Positions 1-13,522 are shown, counted from the first letter of the stretch. The stretch is 64,000 nucleotides of DNA from Hymenolepis diminuta (GCA_900708905.1 CAADRB010000005.1:5544332-5608331), one strand, 5' to 3'. Notes: a model not told the origin generated them from the letters alone. Numbers and translations: made by a program.

Positions 1-119
1 ATTCTTCTTATTATATATGATTAGTAAAAATGGAGAACTTGACAATAAAGTAAACAGATGAAGGCTGTTTTGATACCCTGATAGTTATTCTTTATTTTTG
101 CCAGATCCCACCTTCATCC

Positions 120-350
120 CTTATTTCGACACTACCCATGGGAGTCCATTGTTTGTGAAAATTTCGATAGCCCTCAAATGGAACAACGATAGGTCCCAAA
201 CCCACTGAAGGGATGTGTTTTTCATCACTGGTCTTAAAAAGAGGAGAACTATCTGAAGTCACACTACCGAGAAATTCACATTCCGCTGTCTCTTCCTTAG
301 CCTAGACTTTCCTAACTTGCACGTTGACCACTACGCCACCGGTACACATT
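120..350 (-). repeat. tRNA-derived SINE copy, degenerate
   Basis: Read from 350 downwards, the sequence opens with GGTGGCGTAGTGGTCAACG, an excellent tRNA box A. A body segment GATGAAAAACACATCCCTTC around 225-206 matches GCTGAAAAACACTTCTCTTC in the copy near 41.3 kb. Box B is not clear. Boundaries are approximate. Confidence 0.55.
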
Positions 351-3300
351 TTAATTTAATAAAATTAGCTTTTAATGAGTATTATTATTTTACTACCAAA
401 AACATGATATCAAGGATGTAATTTAATTAAATATTCCCTCTTTCAACACTTTCCAATATTTAATAATTTTTTTTCACTACTTTGTACATTTAAGCAATTA
501 ACTAACATATTTGGTGGTATTCGCAAAATTATTACTCCTTCCTGCTGCAAGAGGCATTTCGCTCTTAAGTAGGACATTATAAATGGAAGCTAATTACAAA
601 TTTCGTCACGTATTCTAGGCTTCTAGAATGTTAGTCAACTATCCCAACTTATGATGACACAATAGGGCTTGGGAAAGAAAAAGAATCGTGTTCTATCTTA
701 TGAAATTAAATAGAAACATTTATGGGGGCACCGCTTAAAGTCCAGGTGAAAAAGAAAGCGTAGGCTTTACAATATTGACAATTTAATGTTTAATTGGAAA
801 ACATGATTTATTATAAAAATGAAATTATCTAGAAACTTGCTAATGCAGTTTCAAGGTCATCTATTTTTTACTCCTCTCCTATTGGACGTCAGTCTTATAA
901 CCATGTGTGTGGATCCGAGAAAAAATATATTTTGGATCTGATGGTAAATAATTTTTTATCAACCACAGACATCTCTTCCTCATGTGATTCATGTGGAACG
1001 AAATGCTTGAAGTAAAACTGTTGCCTTAATGTATGATAACCATCCCCTCCCTCTTCCCTTAGCCGTGACTACAGTCACTTCAAGGTCGCGCTTTGTTATC
1101 GTGACAGTAGGCACACAAAAAAGAAATTCAACCTCCGTATGCGTTTCATCTTTTTCCTGTGTTTTCGTGTGGTGTCTGTGACCTGGAAAATAAATATTTC
1201 TCGAGCGGTTGGAATTTGTCGATAGTGTTTCTGATTTGTAAGGAGAAAAAATTGACGAAAATCGGGGAAATTTACAACATAGAGCGATACCAGTAAATTG
1301 AAATGAGCTTGTTTCTGGATTTAATTACCTCCGCTTCCATCTTTTATAAGAATTTAATTAAAAGAATGGTATTTGATCATATCAACCAGCTCCGCAATCT
1401 AACTAGTTTGTTAATCCCCTCACTTAACAACGTAAATACTCCGCTGATTTCATTTTGTTTTTCATTAATGCGCCTAGGTATATCATTGTTATTCACTGAT
1501 GGTTTTGATTTTATCAGGGTTCTTTATTCGTCCGTTGAATTGTGTCAGTTATACGTCAATTCCCACATATTCATTTTCCGATAAGAATCAGTAATTATTT
1601 CGTAATGTTTGTAAATTCATTGTGTTATCCTACTGTACAACACGTTTCAGAATTTTACTCCACTGTATGATACTTTCATTTCGCCCGCTTCAACAAAATA
1701 TCGTATCAACAATCCGATTTGGATCGGGGAACTATAGGGAGGAGAGTTAAAATTTGATACTGAAACCAGGAGTTTTTCATATTTCTTAACTTGATTTTTT
1801 GATTCTAGCATACTTCCAGTTCAGTTTTCGCCGGATTTTGAACTTGATTTATCGAAAGCTAATTGAATGTTCACATTAAAAAGCGGAAGTTTGCATTTCT
1901 TTGTAGTTTTAATGGCCCGGTATTTCGAAAAACCAGTCCCAAATTCGTTTCATAGAGGAGGAGATCGTACACTCGGAAATGAGCAAGATTAAAGATTTGG
2001 TGATGGCGCCACATTTAAGGTTGCAGACCTGTTAGTTGGAATGGGCCAAGATTTGCAGTATCCTATATTAAGTACTTTTGTAAAATCCAATCGCTACACT
2101 ATAAGCTCTTAAGTGTCGGGTTACCAAGCCATACAGGTAGTAAAAAGCAGGGATTCCTAAATGTCGCCCTCATGTCCTGCATAATCGGTGTCAAAGGAAC
2201 AGCATACTCCGTGTGTCGGCACCAGCTTTCAATTTCCAACCATGAAAGCAAACTAGGGATGAAAATAAATATCTTCTTGATTACATAAGAAATCGATGTA
2301 TTGCTAACTCAAATGACTTCATGTACCTGTTTCAGGATGTTTCCTGTTAAATCGTTACTTTAAAATATTCACCTTCAGTTCATAAAGGTCAGGGCTAATC
2401 TACCGTCTGAGAGATTTTTAAGGTAAACTGTATTTTATGAACTCTAAAGAGGCCTGTTGCCTAACCTCAACGAGTGCCCAAAAAAATGAAAAGGAAATAC
2501 TGGCAGATGCTCTTTCCCTCCGTTTGAGTAATAAATAGTAAGTCCCAATCTCCTAATATCAAATTCCCCTTATCCAAAAATTTTGGGCAAATCTCCTTAC
2601 TTTCATACTGCGTAAGCGGACACTTACATATCATTAATTACAGTCGTAGTGTTGTATGAATTCTACAAAAATCTTACACAGAAATTCCAGACGATAAAAG
2701 TCTTTGTCCGATTAAATGCCTTTGTATGCTAGTTTGGAATTTTAATCGAACTGATTAATTATTTGGGCTTGAGTTGGGATAGTTGAACATTTTGGGGAAG
2801 GGAGTTTTTATTTACCTGGGGAACATGGGACCCATTCCGGATGACACATTGTAAGGGAGACACTTTCCCAGATGTCTGGAGATGAAAAAAAGGAGTGAAC
2901 AAGATGAAAAAGCAAGTTATGTGACCTTGAAACCCCCCACGGCTGTGTGTTTTGGCGCATTGGATAAGACTTTTTGAAAACTGGGATGGATTTTAAGTAG
3001 GATGTGCACACTACTACTAACATAAAATATCCCTAACTGAGCTAAAGTTTTTGAATCAGGTGATTGGGGAATTCCAGAATCGGATTCCTTAAGCAGGTAT
3101 TTCCGTATTTTCATAAAATATACCTTAGTGCCTTTAGAAAGAAACTACGCACCAACATACCACATCTTATAAAATCACTTCTCTCTTTCGTGAAACGACA
3201 CCAACTCATGACGGGTTGGTAATTTTTCTATTATCGGCATTAAAGAGAGTACATACTCTTATGCGAAGCGTGTCAATCAAGTCTACCAAAATGGGAGGTT

Positions 3301-4349
3301 ATATGATTTCCGCTATTCAAATCAAGATATGACCTTCAATTTTCTGATAATCGACTTCGTGTGGCCTATTTCGGGTAATTAAAACTGGAGGACAAATAAT
3401 AACAAAATAAATTGCATAGTAACTAAATTGAAGTTAATTAGATCAAGTAATGAGTGTCGATTTTATGGTTATCGAGGTTGAACCGCTTATTTGGGCTATT
3501 TTAAACTAAAGTACGAATAAAAATAACACCAAATGAGGCTGCGATTTGATTTAAAGACCAAATTGGAGTTAAAATTAGACACTTCTAAATATAGTACGAA
3601 TGCGTGATAGGAAAAAGCAAATCTGGAGTCACTTGTAAAACGGATCATGCGCTTGTTTACATTGTTTTAAATCATGTGATTTGATCGGCGAAATATCTGT
3701 TGAAGCTTTTAATTCTCCCTTCAGGTTTAAAATAATGCAATTTGTTTAATTAATGTGTTTATGAGTGACGCAGATTACACGTTAACACGTCACAGATTTA
3801 AAAAATTTTCGCTCGTCTTTCTCCATTCTTACGTATCTTACTGAACTCATTTTGGAAATGATTTAGTTTGATAAAGTTTTATGAATTGATACTAAGTACA
3901 CAACAAATCCTTAATTCTAATGGTTTTAAAGAAGGAGAAACAAATAAATATGTTTAATCAAAATTTGAAAATAAGATATAAGAAATTTAAAATTTAGGAG
4001 GTATGCTCCTCTTCATAGCCACACTTTTCATAAATCAATCCTGATGTATGGATTCAATGTATATCATTCTAGTATGACCACAAGGTAGATCCAGTCATAA
4101 TCAACTGGGAAAATATAAAATTTCAGAAGAAAAATATTAATTTTATCATTAATTCATTCACTTGAGTAGCTTTTTTTCCCTCCTCCATCCTTTCAGTGAA
4201 AGAAGGGCCAAGACAACAGGGAAATCTCTTGTTTGACCAGGTCGTCATGGATAAAACCGCCAAACACTATCAACCCCTGTCCCTAAAAAAGCGTGAATCC
4301 CCCACCCCAAGGGAATCCGAGTGAAAACGATTGAGAGCAACAATAAACC
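351..4349. other. No gene seen
   Basis: AT-rich sequence with only short frames. TCAAGGTCA occurs near 850 and CTTCAAGGTCGCG at 1078-1090 (repeated at 30763-30775). No domain, splice-supported exon or RNA gene is seen. Confidence 0.6.
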
Positions 4350-4460
4350 AAGTTAGAGATACTCATAACCTCTCAAAATAAAATAGCACCGAGTTTCGGA
4401 TGTCCAGGTGTGAGTAGCAACAATCGAATAAACAGATGGCTCAAAAATTTTACGACTGAT
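4350..4460 (+). repeat. Divergent direct repeat, copy 1
   Basis: GAGATACTC, TTTCGG, GTCCAGGTGTGAGTAGCAACAATC and CAGATGGC occur in the same order and spacing as in copy 2 at about 5197-5295, some 850 bp downstream. Roughly 70% identity by eye. There is no coding frame in common. Confidence 0.4.
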
Positions 4461-5196
4461 TCACTCATAAACCAAGGATACATCTATTTCTCTGCTGATT
4501 TTTCTACATTAAAGATCATTATACGGACAACAGTATTCAAGTCCAAGTTCTCTAGGCATTTTCTCAGAAAATTTAATTATTTTTCTGGGTATTATTCTGT
4601 TCAGAACCTAAGTTAGGATATTAACTAAACGCAGTAATTCAGGTGTTACCAAGTTCTAGATAAAGAAATTGTCTTGAAGACTGGAATGGAATCGAATATA
4701 TTGAATTTAAATTTGTTTTAGTGGCTTGAAAATTATTACTATCTTTTCAATCTACAATCACAGATTATAAATTCAAAAGCCTTCTCAAGTCTGTTAAAAA
4801 AAGTGGTAATAGCACGTCACTTGCATAGGTGGAAGGTATCCTACAACCCTCCTCGATAAAGTTTGCGTTGAATTACTCTTCATGTTGAGCAGAATTAACG
4901 AGGGTGGTTGGTCGTCCACATCCCGCTTAGATGTGTACAACTGTGTATCGATCTCATGTCCTCTGATTTGACAGACATGTGTGATGACTGCTGTGCCGTA
5001 GAGGATGGAATTTTGAATGTGAGTAGGATTTCATGCTGCCTGTGATTCGAAAATCTACAGCCATAGAAAAAAGCACCAAGATTAATGCTGTTTGTGATCA
5101 CACGACTGAGTCAGGAATTAACATCGTAAGGCGGGATGCTGTGAGGTGAAAGTTCGCTACACTTAGAATAAAAGTTTAATTCGTGAGAAATAGTGA

Positions 5197-5295
5197 TTGA
5201 GATATTCTCGCAAGCCTCGATTACACAATATCGTCTAATTTCGGTAATCCAAATGCGAATAGCAACAATCAGTAAGCCAGATGATGCAGTGTTTT
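5197..5295 (+). repeat. Divergent direct repeat, copy 2
   Basis: This is the partner of the 4350-4460 segment: GAGATATTC, TTTCGG, AATCCAAATGCGAATAGCAACAATC and CAGATGAT. It could be an old segmental duplication or two copies of a dispersed repeat. Confidence 0.4.
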
Positions 5296-7260
5296 ATGAG
5301 AGACTCACAAATGAAAGATTCACTGTGTCGGTAATAAACTGATGACCGAGCCTCTTATTTTCTTCATTAGGTAAGGTTAATTCGTCCATATTGTAGCAAA
5401 CGCAAATGTGCAACGGAGACGTGAAAACCTCAGCTGATCTGTCAGCTCATGCTACCAAGTTCCACCTATCTGGTGATTGAAATGACCAACCTGATAATCT
5501 TAAACCTTAGGAACAACCAACGTAAGGCAGAGAAACTTATCTTAACCATTTGCCTTTCAAGCTTCTACGAATCGAAGTGCACCTAAATATAAAGAAGACG
5601 GAGTTGGTGGCAGAATACTCACATTAGAAGAGAATAGAGAGATGACGTCAACCTCTCAACTAGAAAATTGAAATTGTGGCTAGGTGACAGATTAAAGCTT
5701 AATATGGCATAATTATTTTGAGAGGTAGAGGTTGATAGACATTTAAGTTGCCGAGGGATGGGGCAGTGTGAGTACTAAGTGAGAGGAATGGTAAATAGAT
5801 TAAACCGATATGCCCCATGTCACTGGTTAATTTTGACATGCAGAAGAATGGCATGCATTTCTTTCGTCTCCTTAAAATCTCTTCTTCTATGGCTTAGGAA
5901 TGTTATAAACCACTAATATCATTCTAAATTCAGTGTTGCCGCCTTTGGTAATTTGAATTTGATGCTGCCTGCTCTACACCCTCTTTTGAACATTAATTAA
6001 GTACCGGAATAAATTATCTTTCAGACAGAGAGCACGAGAGTGGAATGAATTATGCTGAGCACTTCCGGTCCTGAATCCTTCTCGATGCTAATTAACTGTT
6101 TGAATCCCGTACCAAAGTGGTTCTTTAAGCACAGCTTCCAATTTTAGCTTGTTGCATCTGCAAAATTTTCTCATTTCGAATGTTACATTTCAGACTATTA
6201 CTTAAAGAAAATAAAAAAATTACCATTTTAATATTGTAGAAGCATCTAAAAGCGAAAATCGTCAGAATGCTTCAAATAACTAGAGTCGTCATTCGTCAGA
6301 ATTTTGAGTTTTTAGGTGACTCATTTCACCTCAAATTTAGATGCCGTCTTGCTTCCTATAGCTAATGTTGAGATAACCCATCCAATTCCAGTAGTATTTT
6401 CACAAGAAAACAGTATTGGAGGCCTTCATTCTTACTATGGTTTAGCTGAATGGAATAAGAAATGAAATTTCACTGGATCTTGATAACCAAACATTTGGGG
6501 TTTCGAAGCACAGAGAAATCGGATCGTTCGACACGTTAATACTAATAATAGAAAGGTCCTCGGAAGATATCTTTTTTATGAATGCATTTCCCTTTTCATA
6601 TGTGCATTATTTTAATCTTATTTTATCTTAAGAATGAGTGGTTATTGTAGTCATTTTCAATTTGTCTTTCTTGATTACCCTACTCATTTGTTTACGTTTG
6701 CGCCTCGTATCTCTGCGGAAGCTTTCGTCTCGGAAGATGACAAACTTTTTCATAGGAACCGTAGAATTAAAGCCCTCTTGTGATAAATATCTCCATTTAA
6801 TAAATTAATTTAAGATGGTGTTGAATTTCCGGAGTTATTCGGAACTCATCACTGTTAGGAAACCACTTATAACTTGATGCTATTAGATACCCGAAGAATT
6901 ACCTTTTTAGGATTGCAATGGGGATTTCAACTGACCTAGTATTTGGTTGACCTTTAGTCTCTTCAAACTAGGTTCGAATCTCATTCAGTTTGATTTGATC
7001 GTTGTTTTTTCATTATTTTTGGTTGTTTTATAATGTGTAAAAATGTTAATTGGCAGGTCATTGATAGGTGGACATGTAGAAACTGAGATCAACCTGCAAG
7101 AACCAACTTAATGTGCTGTTAACTGCTCGAGTAATTAGTATTCGATCCGCCTCCACCTCTTGCGCTTTTTTCTCTTATCTTCTTAAGAAAAAAATAGGGC
7201 TAAGAGACTAGACAAAATATAATCAAGGTGGACTAAAAGGGAGGGAGAGAGATAAAAAAG

Positions 7261-7500
7261 ACTGCGCGTCACTCTCAAGAGAGAGGGATGACTCGACGCA
7301 GAGACTATTTTGAGTTATGTCGCGCGCCTAGAAGGTGAAGCAGCAATAAAATTTCTCCGTTCCCTCTCTCCTCCCACCTCCCCCCACCGCCTCTTTGACT
7401 TTGCGCCGTCGCGCAGTCTCGCTTTGTCGCGCAGTTTCGCTGTGGTGTTTCGTTATGGTCGGTGCAATAAAATGCGTCAGACCAACTCACCCCAACTCAC
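7261..7500. other. CpG-rich patch with pyrimidine tract and 18-bp tandem duplication
   Basis: This stretch is much richer in CG dinucleotides than its surroundings. It contains two tandem 18-bp units starting GTCGCGCAG (7408-7425 and 7426-7443, 16 of 18 identical). Frames are open on both strands (61-88 codons), which composition alone explains. It could be a promoter or first untranslated exon of an unseen gene; no TATA-initiator pair was evident. Confidence 0.35.
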
Positions 7501-8271
7501 GCTAAGACTAATACTCAAGGATCACTGTCTCTGCCAAACCAATCAGAAAAATTTTGGCAGATGCTGCCAAATTTGAATTGAGTTGAGCTCGTCAAAATTT
7601 GGATAGGCAGCAAGCAGGCAGGTAGGTAGGTAGATGACCATGAGAAGCATACGATAACTTATCATCAAGGCTTTTAGGTATGAAATAGTTGCATAAAACA
7701 GACTAGTGATAGTGACATGTGAAAATTATTCCGAGTTCTCTATTGCAGTCTTTAGACGAAAGTACCTTGGGAATTTGACTATAGTAAACTCATCTTGAGA
7801 ATACACTTTCACACAATTATTGCCAGCAAAGAGTCTGATAAAAAGGAAAATTGCACGCACAAGTTCAAATAAAACTGCACCTTGGTGTTACAGAGAAGCG
7901 GTTTTTAACATTCTCTAAAAGGAAGGAAAGTATATAATCGCGGAAAACTTCGACAAATCTGAATGTGAAGGTAATCTCGATTAAACCTATTACCATTTCG
8001 AAAATGATAAAAATACGCACAATACTGATAAGGCACCATCAACATAAAGCCGCAAAGACTATGTACTTTTGGCAGATGAGTAATACTCGTGGGGTGGTCT
8101 CTGGCACATTAATATGCAGGTGCGTGCTGGCTCGAGTACCTGGACAGTTAGTCCAGACAAATCCCCCTCTTCACCGGGGGCAGCCATTAATTATAAACTC
8201 CTATAAACAGTCTTGTTAAAAAGTTAATAGAGCGGCCTCGGAGCAAATACACCTCTGTTATTTTTTCCTCT

Positions 8272-8292
8272 TCTCTCTCTCTCTCTCTCTCT
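8272..8292. repeat. (TC)n microsatellite
   Basis: An uninterrupted CT dinucleotide run of about 20 bp, followed by CTTTCTCTGG. Confidence 0.9.
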
Positions 8293-9559
8293 TTCTCTGG
8301 ATCTGGATGAACTGTATTCTGGCGAAAAATCCGCTGGTGTCATGAAGATGGTCCCCGCAATCCAAATTCAAGACTTGCATTTCTCGATGTTCTAAAGCGT
8401 ATAAAAATTTTTGTGGTTAATACATCACCTATCAAAATGTTATCTTCTAACATTAAAATCCCTATAGGGATCTATTTTTCGAAAATCATCGACATATTAA
8501 CTTGGTAGATAGTCTGGGACTAGTATCGTTTGGTGTCATATAAAATCCGCGACCTCTATTAAGTGTAAGACCTAGTGATGTTAAAAGTTAAGTGCACAAT
8601 ATCATTGAAATAAGGGAACTGGAGAAAACTATGTCTCCTTTGCTATTCTACTACGATTTCAAAGCAAGCCCAACGTCTACCTAGTTCTCTTGCACTGAAT
8701 GATTTGTAGATCTTGCAGTTAACAATATGTACTGGGAGAGAATATTATAGCTAAGGCAGATACATTTAAAACCAAAACCATACCTCTGTGGTATTCAAGA
8801 GGAAAGTTAACTTGATACCGAAAATATGCAAATCTTACAAAAAGAGCCTAATAGAATCCATAGACAATTAAAGTTAGTACCTCTTGGCAGCGTGATACAC
8901 ATGCCAATGTTTAAACAACCTGGAGATTTAGAGCATAAACAATAATTTTGATTACTGAGTTAATCCAACTTATGGAATCGACAAGTGTGAAAGCTTTGGG
9001 AAATGTCAATGCTATTAAGCTTCGGAATTTGTGTTAGGAAGGAAAACTCATAGCTTAAGCTTAATTTTTTGGATACACACGAGAAACACTTTACGACAGG
9101 AAGAAGTCAATCAAACTCAAATGGTCTTTATCACTGGCCAGATTCCGGGGGAGGGGAGGGAGGGGCTCGATACTACAACGCGTGACCTCCGAAACTTGCA
9201 CGGGATGGTATGTACACCATGTCAGGCAAGACAGGCAAGTGTAGAAGAGACCACTTTTTCGAGCTCAAATGAGGAAGCTCATTAACTGGATATTCCGATG
9301 TGTGCGTATGTAGTGGGCGGAGGCTGTGTGATGCATGGACGAAGCTCACATTGTACTTTAAAGGAAAATGTGTCTGTATGAGTATGAGTCAGGTAAGACA
9401 AAGGCATCAGTGCACTCGTGCCAGCGATATTTGCATGCGTTCACGTTGAGTCCAGTGTTTGGCCACTCTAATTTCTATTTGACAGTCGATAGTCACGATT
9501 TCGCCAATATCAAATTTGCAAATGTGTAGTGAATGAAACGTCTTAGGATTGCGCAAACA

Positions 9560-9705
9560 TAATGCCAATGGTGCAGCTCTTCATTTGCTCTTCTGATCAA
9601 TGAGTGAAACAACCAGCTCCACTTGCTAAATCGGGCTGATAAAGGCATAGCAGCATTTGGTTTTCTCACCAAGGAGGCTCCATGACATTATTCTTCTACC
9701 AAGTT
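9560..9705 (+). repeat. tRNA-derived SINE copy, body only
   Basis: The segment containing CTCCACTTGCTAAATCGGGC and later GAGGCTCCATGACATTATTC aligns in order with the body of the best copy (25670-25800) and with the 14.5 kb copy. The tRNA-like head is not recognisable. Confidence 0.45.
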
Positions 9706-12384
9706 AAGTATTGAAAGCGTCTTCCTACTCGAGCACAGATGTTACAACTGTATATATCAGCTTACACCAGCATGCACCTCTGCAGCTATAAACGAGGAAT
9801 AGGCGTGATTACGGAGTTTTTCGAACCTGTGCGGTGTGAATTTAAACGTCCTTCCGAGTTGTAAAATATGCGACTACGAGAGTGTATATTGTTGCAGACC
9901 TTCATTTTTGAAGAATGACAGATCCACTAGGGCGACGCTCCACCATCAGATTTGAGAACCAACAGCAAAATCATCAAATACTTCAAGCCAAGAAGTTTCA
10001 AGGAGTTAATTCCATTAATTACTCCTAGAGTAAGAGAAAAGTATTTATTTTTACATTTCACCCTCTTCTGGTACAAATAGATGTAAAGTGCCAAATTTCA
10101 TAAGGAGAAAGAGGTCCAAATCACATTCTCCTTTTGAAAGTGTAGCTGTATACTTGAATTCTCGCGATATTTGTACCATTGATTAGTTAATCTCTCACTT
10201 CATACTTTCTAGATTGTTCTATGAAGTTCGATGTTGATTTGCGTTTACCTGAGCTAACCATTTATCGGATTGTTTATCCTCTGTGTATGCGTGTGCATAT
10301 ATTCCAGTTGACTTATATGACCTTTGACCCGATGTCTATTTCTTATGTATAAAGGACGATTGTAGGTATGTTTATTGATAATCGTGCTGAATTCGGGTCA
10401 ATTTAGTTAACTTTATTCTATTCCACCTCTTTCTGAAATGCTACCAGTAGCATTAAATTATCTACTCATATTTTCATTTAGCTCATTTGATTAACATAAT
10501 GGATCAGTTTGTACTGGATTAAAATTACGATTTGGACGTAACGATGTATGGCCTTAAATATTACAGTGGCCAAATATGAAGGGAAGCAAAATTTATGCCA
10601 CTTTATCCTCCAAACCGTCAGGATATTTCAAGAATTCATTTCTGTTGGAGATAAATTTTTACTTGAATTAACCGCTTATATAATTTTATTATTATATAAA
10701 TATTGCTATATTAAATAATATTATTATTGTTATTATAAGATACTTCATGTCAAATGAGTATTTTTGCATAATTCGCAATTCCTAGTCCTATAAGAACTAG
10801 AAACCCTGCGACAGATAATTCCCTCACATAATATAAATAATTCCAAAGAAATAAGAGAGAGAAGACAAAAGGCTTGATAAATATGTAACGAATAGAAATA
10901 ATCGATAATTTGATTAATTTGTGATTACCAATCACGCACATCATTTTGATTGGTATGACACATCTAATCTCGTTACTTAATGTGCACCAATTGGCACCAC
11001 TTCCGTGACCTCTGGCATAGCAAGTGGGCAATTTAACTGATGTGCACAAAAATAGCTCCAAAACTGCCCGCTTATTTGTGGGCTATTAGGCACGCTAACA
11101 TTTCTCTCCCCCTCCCCTCCCCCTCCTCCCCTTCCTGCCCCTCCACGTTTCGGACGGAAGGAAATTACCAGAATGTGAACATGACAAGCCTCCTTCCTAA
11201 TTCTGGTTGGCCCCCGTCGGGAGATTCTTAAGCCTTTAATGCAAAATGTGAATAAGATTACCCAAAAGAAAGAACCACAAAATCGGGATTTCTTCTTTTT
11301 ATTTTCGTCGAATTCGAAGGCGGTTTTCCAGTTTTCCATGATTTTGTGAATATGAGAGATCGTATGAAAACTCATATGACTAATCATTCGCTTATGTCAG
11401 AAGTCATAAAACTAATACTCGCGCCTCATTTAAGGACTTTTTTAATCTCGAGACGAGGCAAGTTAGATCTGTGGAATTCTGATTGAGAGGCTGTCAGATG
11501 ACACTTTTACTGTACTACTCACCATTTAAATAGATTAAGTCAAATGATAGCACATCAGGGAGAATAAAGGTGTTTGATTGTTATTTTGTGGATTGTGTGT
11601 ATTTTATCAGTCCGAAAGGCGGACGTTTAGTTATTAAATCTCTCATTCTTTGTTCAGTTTTGTATCGCAAATAACATTTCCATCTGCTTCAAATCGTACA
11701 GCCAATATATTTCACTCTCTCTCTTGTTGGAAAATATGAAACGGAAGAATCCAAAAACAGTATTGACATCGTGATAGGATCTTGGCCATTAGAAGAAAAT
11801 ATATTGAAAGTGATTAAACAGCCACTTAAATTAATCAACTAATCAATAAGCTCTAGACACCTCAAACTTGAATTCAGTCAGAAAACAGAGAAGTAAGACT
11901 GAAATTTTGACACTATAAAATGAAGTAGTGGACTATATCTGTGAAGTAAGAAGCATCCGACCTAAATCCGGATTTCAAATTTTGTTACACTCGGTAAAAT
12001 TCTCCGAAAGCATTCCCCGCTGCTACCTTGCCATGGACAAACAAATAAATAAATAAAGGGAGCCACTTTCTGACATTCATCTTGGGCAGGTGATGACGAG
12101 AAGACTCACTTTCCATAACTCCTCATTACTCACTTCTAAGATTAATCTTACTGTTTAATAAAGTATACCCATGAGCATGTGGCAGATAGTTAAACCCCCA
12201 CAACATCCGGAACGAGGAAAGGAAAGGCTAACACAGATACTAGCGCACACGACTTTATTCACATAGGCATCCAGGTGAAAACCATCCTGAACTAAAAGAG
12301 TTCAAATTATCATCTTAGGGAGCCAAATAGGAACCAAAAACTGAAATTGCCCTTCAGTGTAAAGAATAAAGTCATCAGTTTGAT
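9706..12384. other. No gene seen
   Basis: Contains an AT-only stretch at about 10680-10740 and a pyrimidine tract at 11104-11140. The tract keeps a 136-codon minus-strand frame open (11387-10977), with glycine- and lysine-rich low-complexity translation. I do not regard it as a gene. Confidence 0.5.
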
Positions 12385-12450
12385 ACAAGCATAGAACACG
12401 TAACTTCTGGCCCGGTAAACCGGCTAACTGACCGCTACGCCACTCATGTG
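12385..12450 (-). repeat. tRNA-derived SINE head, degenerate
   Basis: On the minus strand GAGTGGCGTAGCGGTCAGTT (box A) is followed about 30 bp later by a poor box B. It matches the heads of the copies at 350 and 28370. Little body sequence can be recognised. Confidence 0.45.
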
Positions 12451-12649
12451 TATTAAAGTCCGTCATATTACTGTCTTATTTCGCACGCTGATTCCGTTAA
12501 ACATTGGTTTCACTATTTCACCTTACTATAAAAACACCGAAAATATCAGAGCCTCATTTACCACACCCTTTGCCACAGCACCACAGGTATTTACGCTTCT
12601 CATTTAGATTGGCGAGTTTTTTATTAATTTGAAGGGCACTTTTTGCCTG

Positions 12650-12922
12650 TTTATTACAGACTGATTACAATAATGGAGATGTCAGTCAAATCTGTGTATA
12701 TCATGAAGGTTAAATTCATGCCAGTCAATCGAAAGAGTGGCATATTAATTCTGAGTATATGTATGAGTGTTTTATGGAGAATATCACTACCTAGTGATCC
12801 GGTGAAGAACTCTGTGGTTAGGTTGGTAATAGGCTTGTACCAGTCCTTTACAGGGTCACCAATTTGTAGTGGCAGAGTCACCAATTTGTTGAAGGCCGCC
12901 AGATTGTTGAGGGTCACCAGTA
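12650..12922 (-). mobile_element. Primer-binding site and start of internal region of the LTR element
   Basis: On the minus strand the LTR end is followed by TACTGGTGACCC (12922-12911), the expected primer-binding site. Two further copies of an AATTGGTGAC-type motif follow within about 60 bp. From 12962 down to 12654 the minus strand is open for 102 codons, reaching from the end of the LTR through the primer site; I do not recognise its product as gag. Homology to an LTR element is lost below about 12650, so the rest of the element is missing or too decayed to read. Confidence 0.45.
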
Positions 12923-13377
12923 TGTAGCGGCAGATGGCTAACAGTAAATGAAAAGAAAACAACAGAAGGATTGCGTTGACCAGGTTATATTGAATACAGT
13001 CCAGTACAGAGTCTCAATAGAGAAATAGGAGATTGGAGAAGGACGGAGCTATGGAAAGAGGCGTTGGACTAGGTAGGGTCCCTTGGTGTGTGTGTTATCG
13101 TGTGTCTGATGGAGGCTATTTATAATCGAGACTTTGGGTGAGGACACGCATAAGGATACGGTTGTATGTGTGGTTAATTGGTCGAAATGATTGTAGGAAA
13201 AAGGAAGGGTCAGTGCAGGCAAGACTGGTTAATAGCGGAGTTAATTAACGGTGTCTGCTACTATTGTCTGAGGTATGTTTACCTTTTCCGGTCGATGAGA
13301 AATAGGTCAATTGAGGATACACGATGTTGGTCTATAGAGTGCATGGGGTCACAGGAAAGGTTAAAAGTTTACAGACA
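12923..13377 (-). mobile_element. LTR of a Ty3/gypsy-type retrotransposon (TGT...ACA), minus orientation
   Basis: Read on the minus strand the unit begins TGTCTGTAAAC and ends GCCGCTACA, giving TGT..ACA termini over 455 bp. A TATA box (TATAAATA, 13124-13117) separates a putative U3 from R-U5. Immediately after the end comes TGGTGACCC, a primer-binding site matching the 3' end of tRNA-Trp. No second LTR is seen at lower coordinates, so the element is truncated. The termini and primer site are seen directly; the clade is inferred. Confidence 0.6.
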
Positions 13378-13506
13378 TTATTTATAAAGATAATTAAATT
13401 TATTGATGATTAGAGATGGTGCAAGATAAAATATTTCGGAGAAAAGGGATTCATCCTTCAGGCTCTGGAATGATCCAAATAGGGTAGTAATGAAATCAAT
13501 TTGACC

Positions 13507-13522
13507 GATGGATGGATGGATG
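13507..13522. repeat. (GATG)n short tetranucleotide repeat
   Basis: Four tandem units of GATG. Confidence 0.8.

Larger units (their letters stand above)
5296..9559. other. No gene seen apart from the CpG-rich patch and a microsatellite
   Basis: Short GTAG tetramer repeats lie at about 7619-7632 and a CT run at 8272. A G-rich stretch lies near 9147-9167. Frames up to 88 codons here coincide with composition shifts and show no recognised domains. Confidence 0.55.

Noticed and set aside
6971..6985. GGTTCGAATCTC, a box B-like word
   Set aside because: No box A at the right distance and the flanks do not form a T stem.
10977..11387. 136-codon minus-strand frame
   Set aside because: Translation is low-complexity, driven by a CT-rich tract (glycine, arginine, lysine runs). 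No domain or supporting signals.
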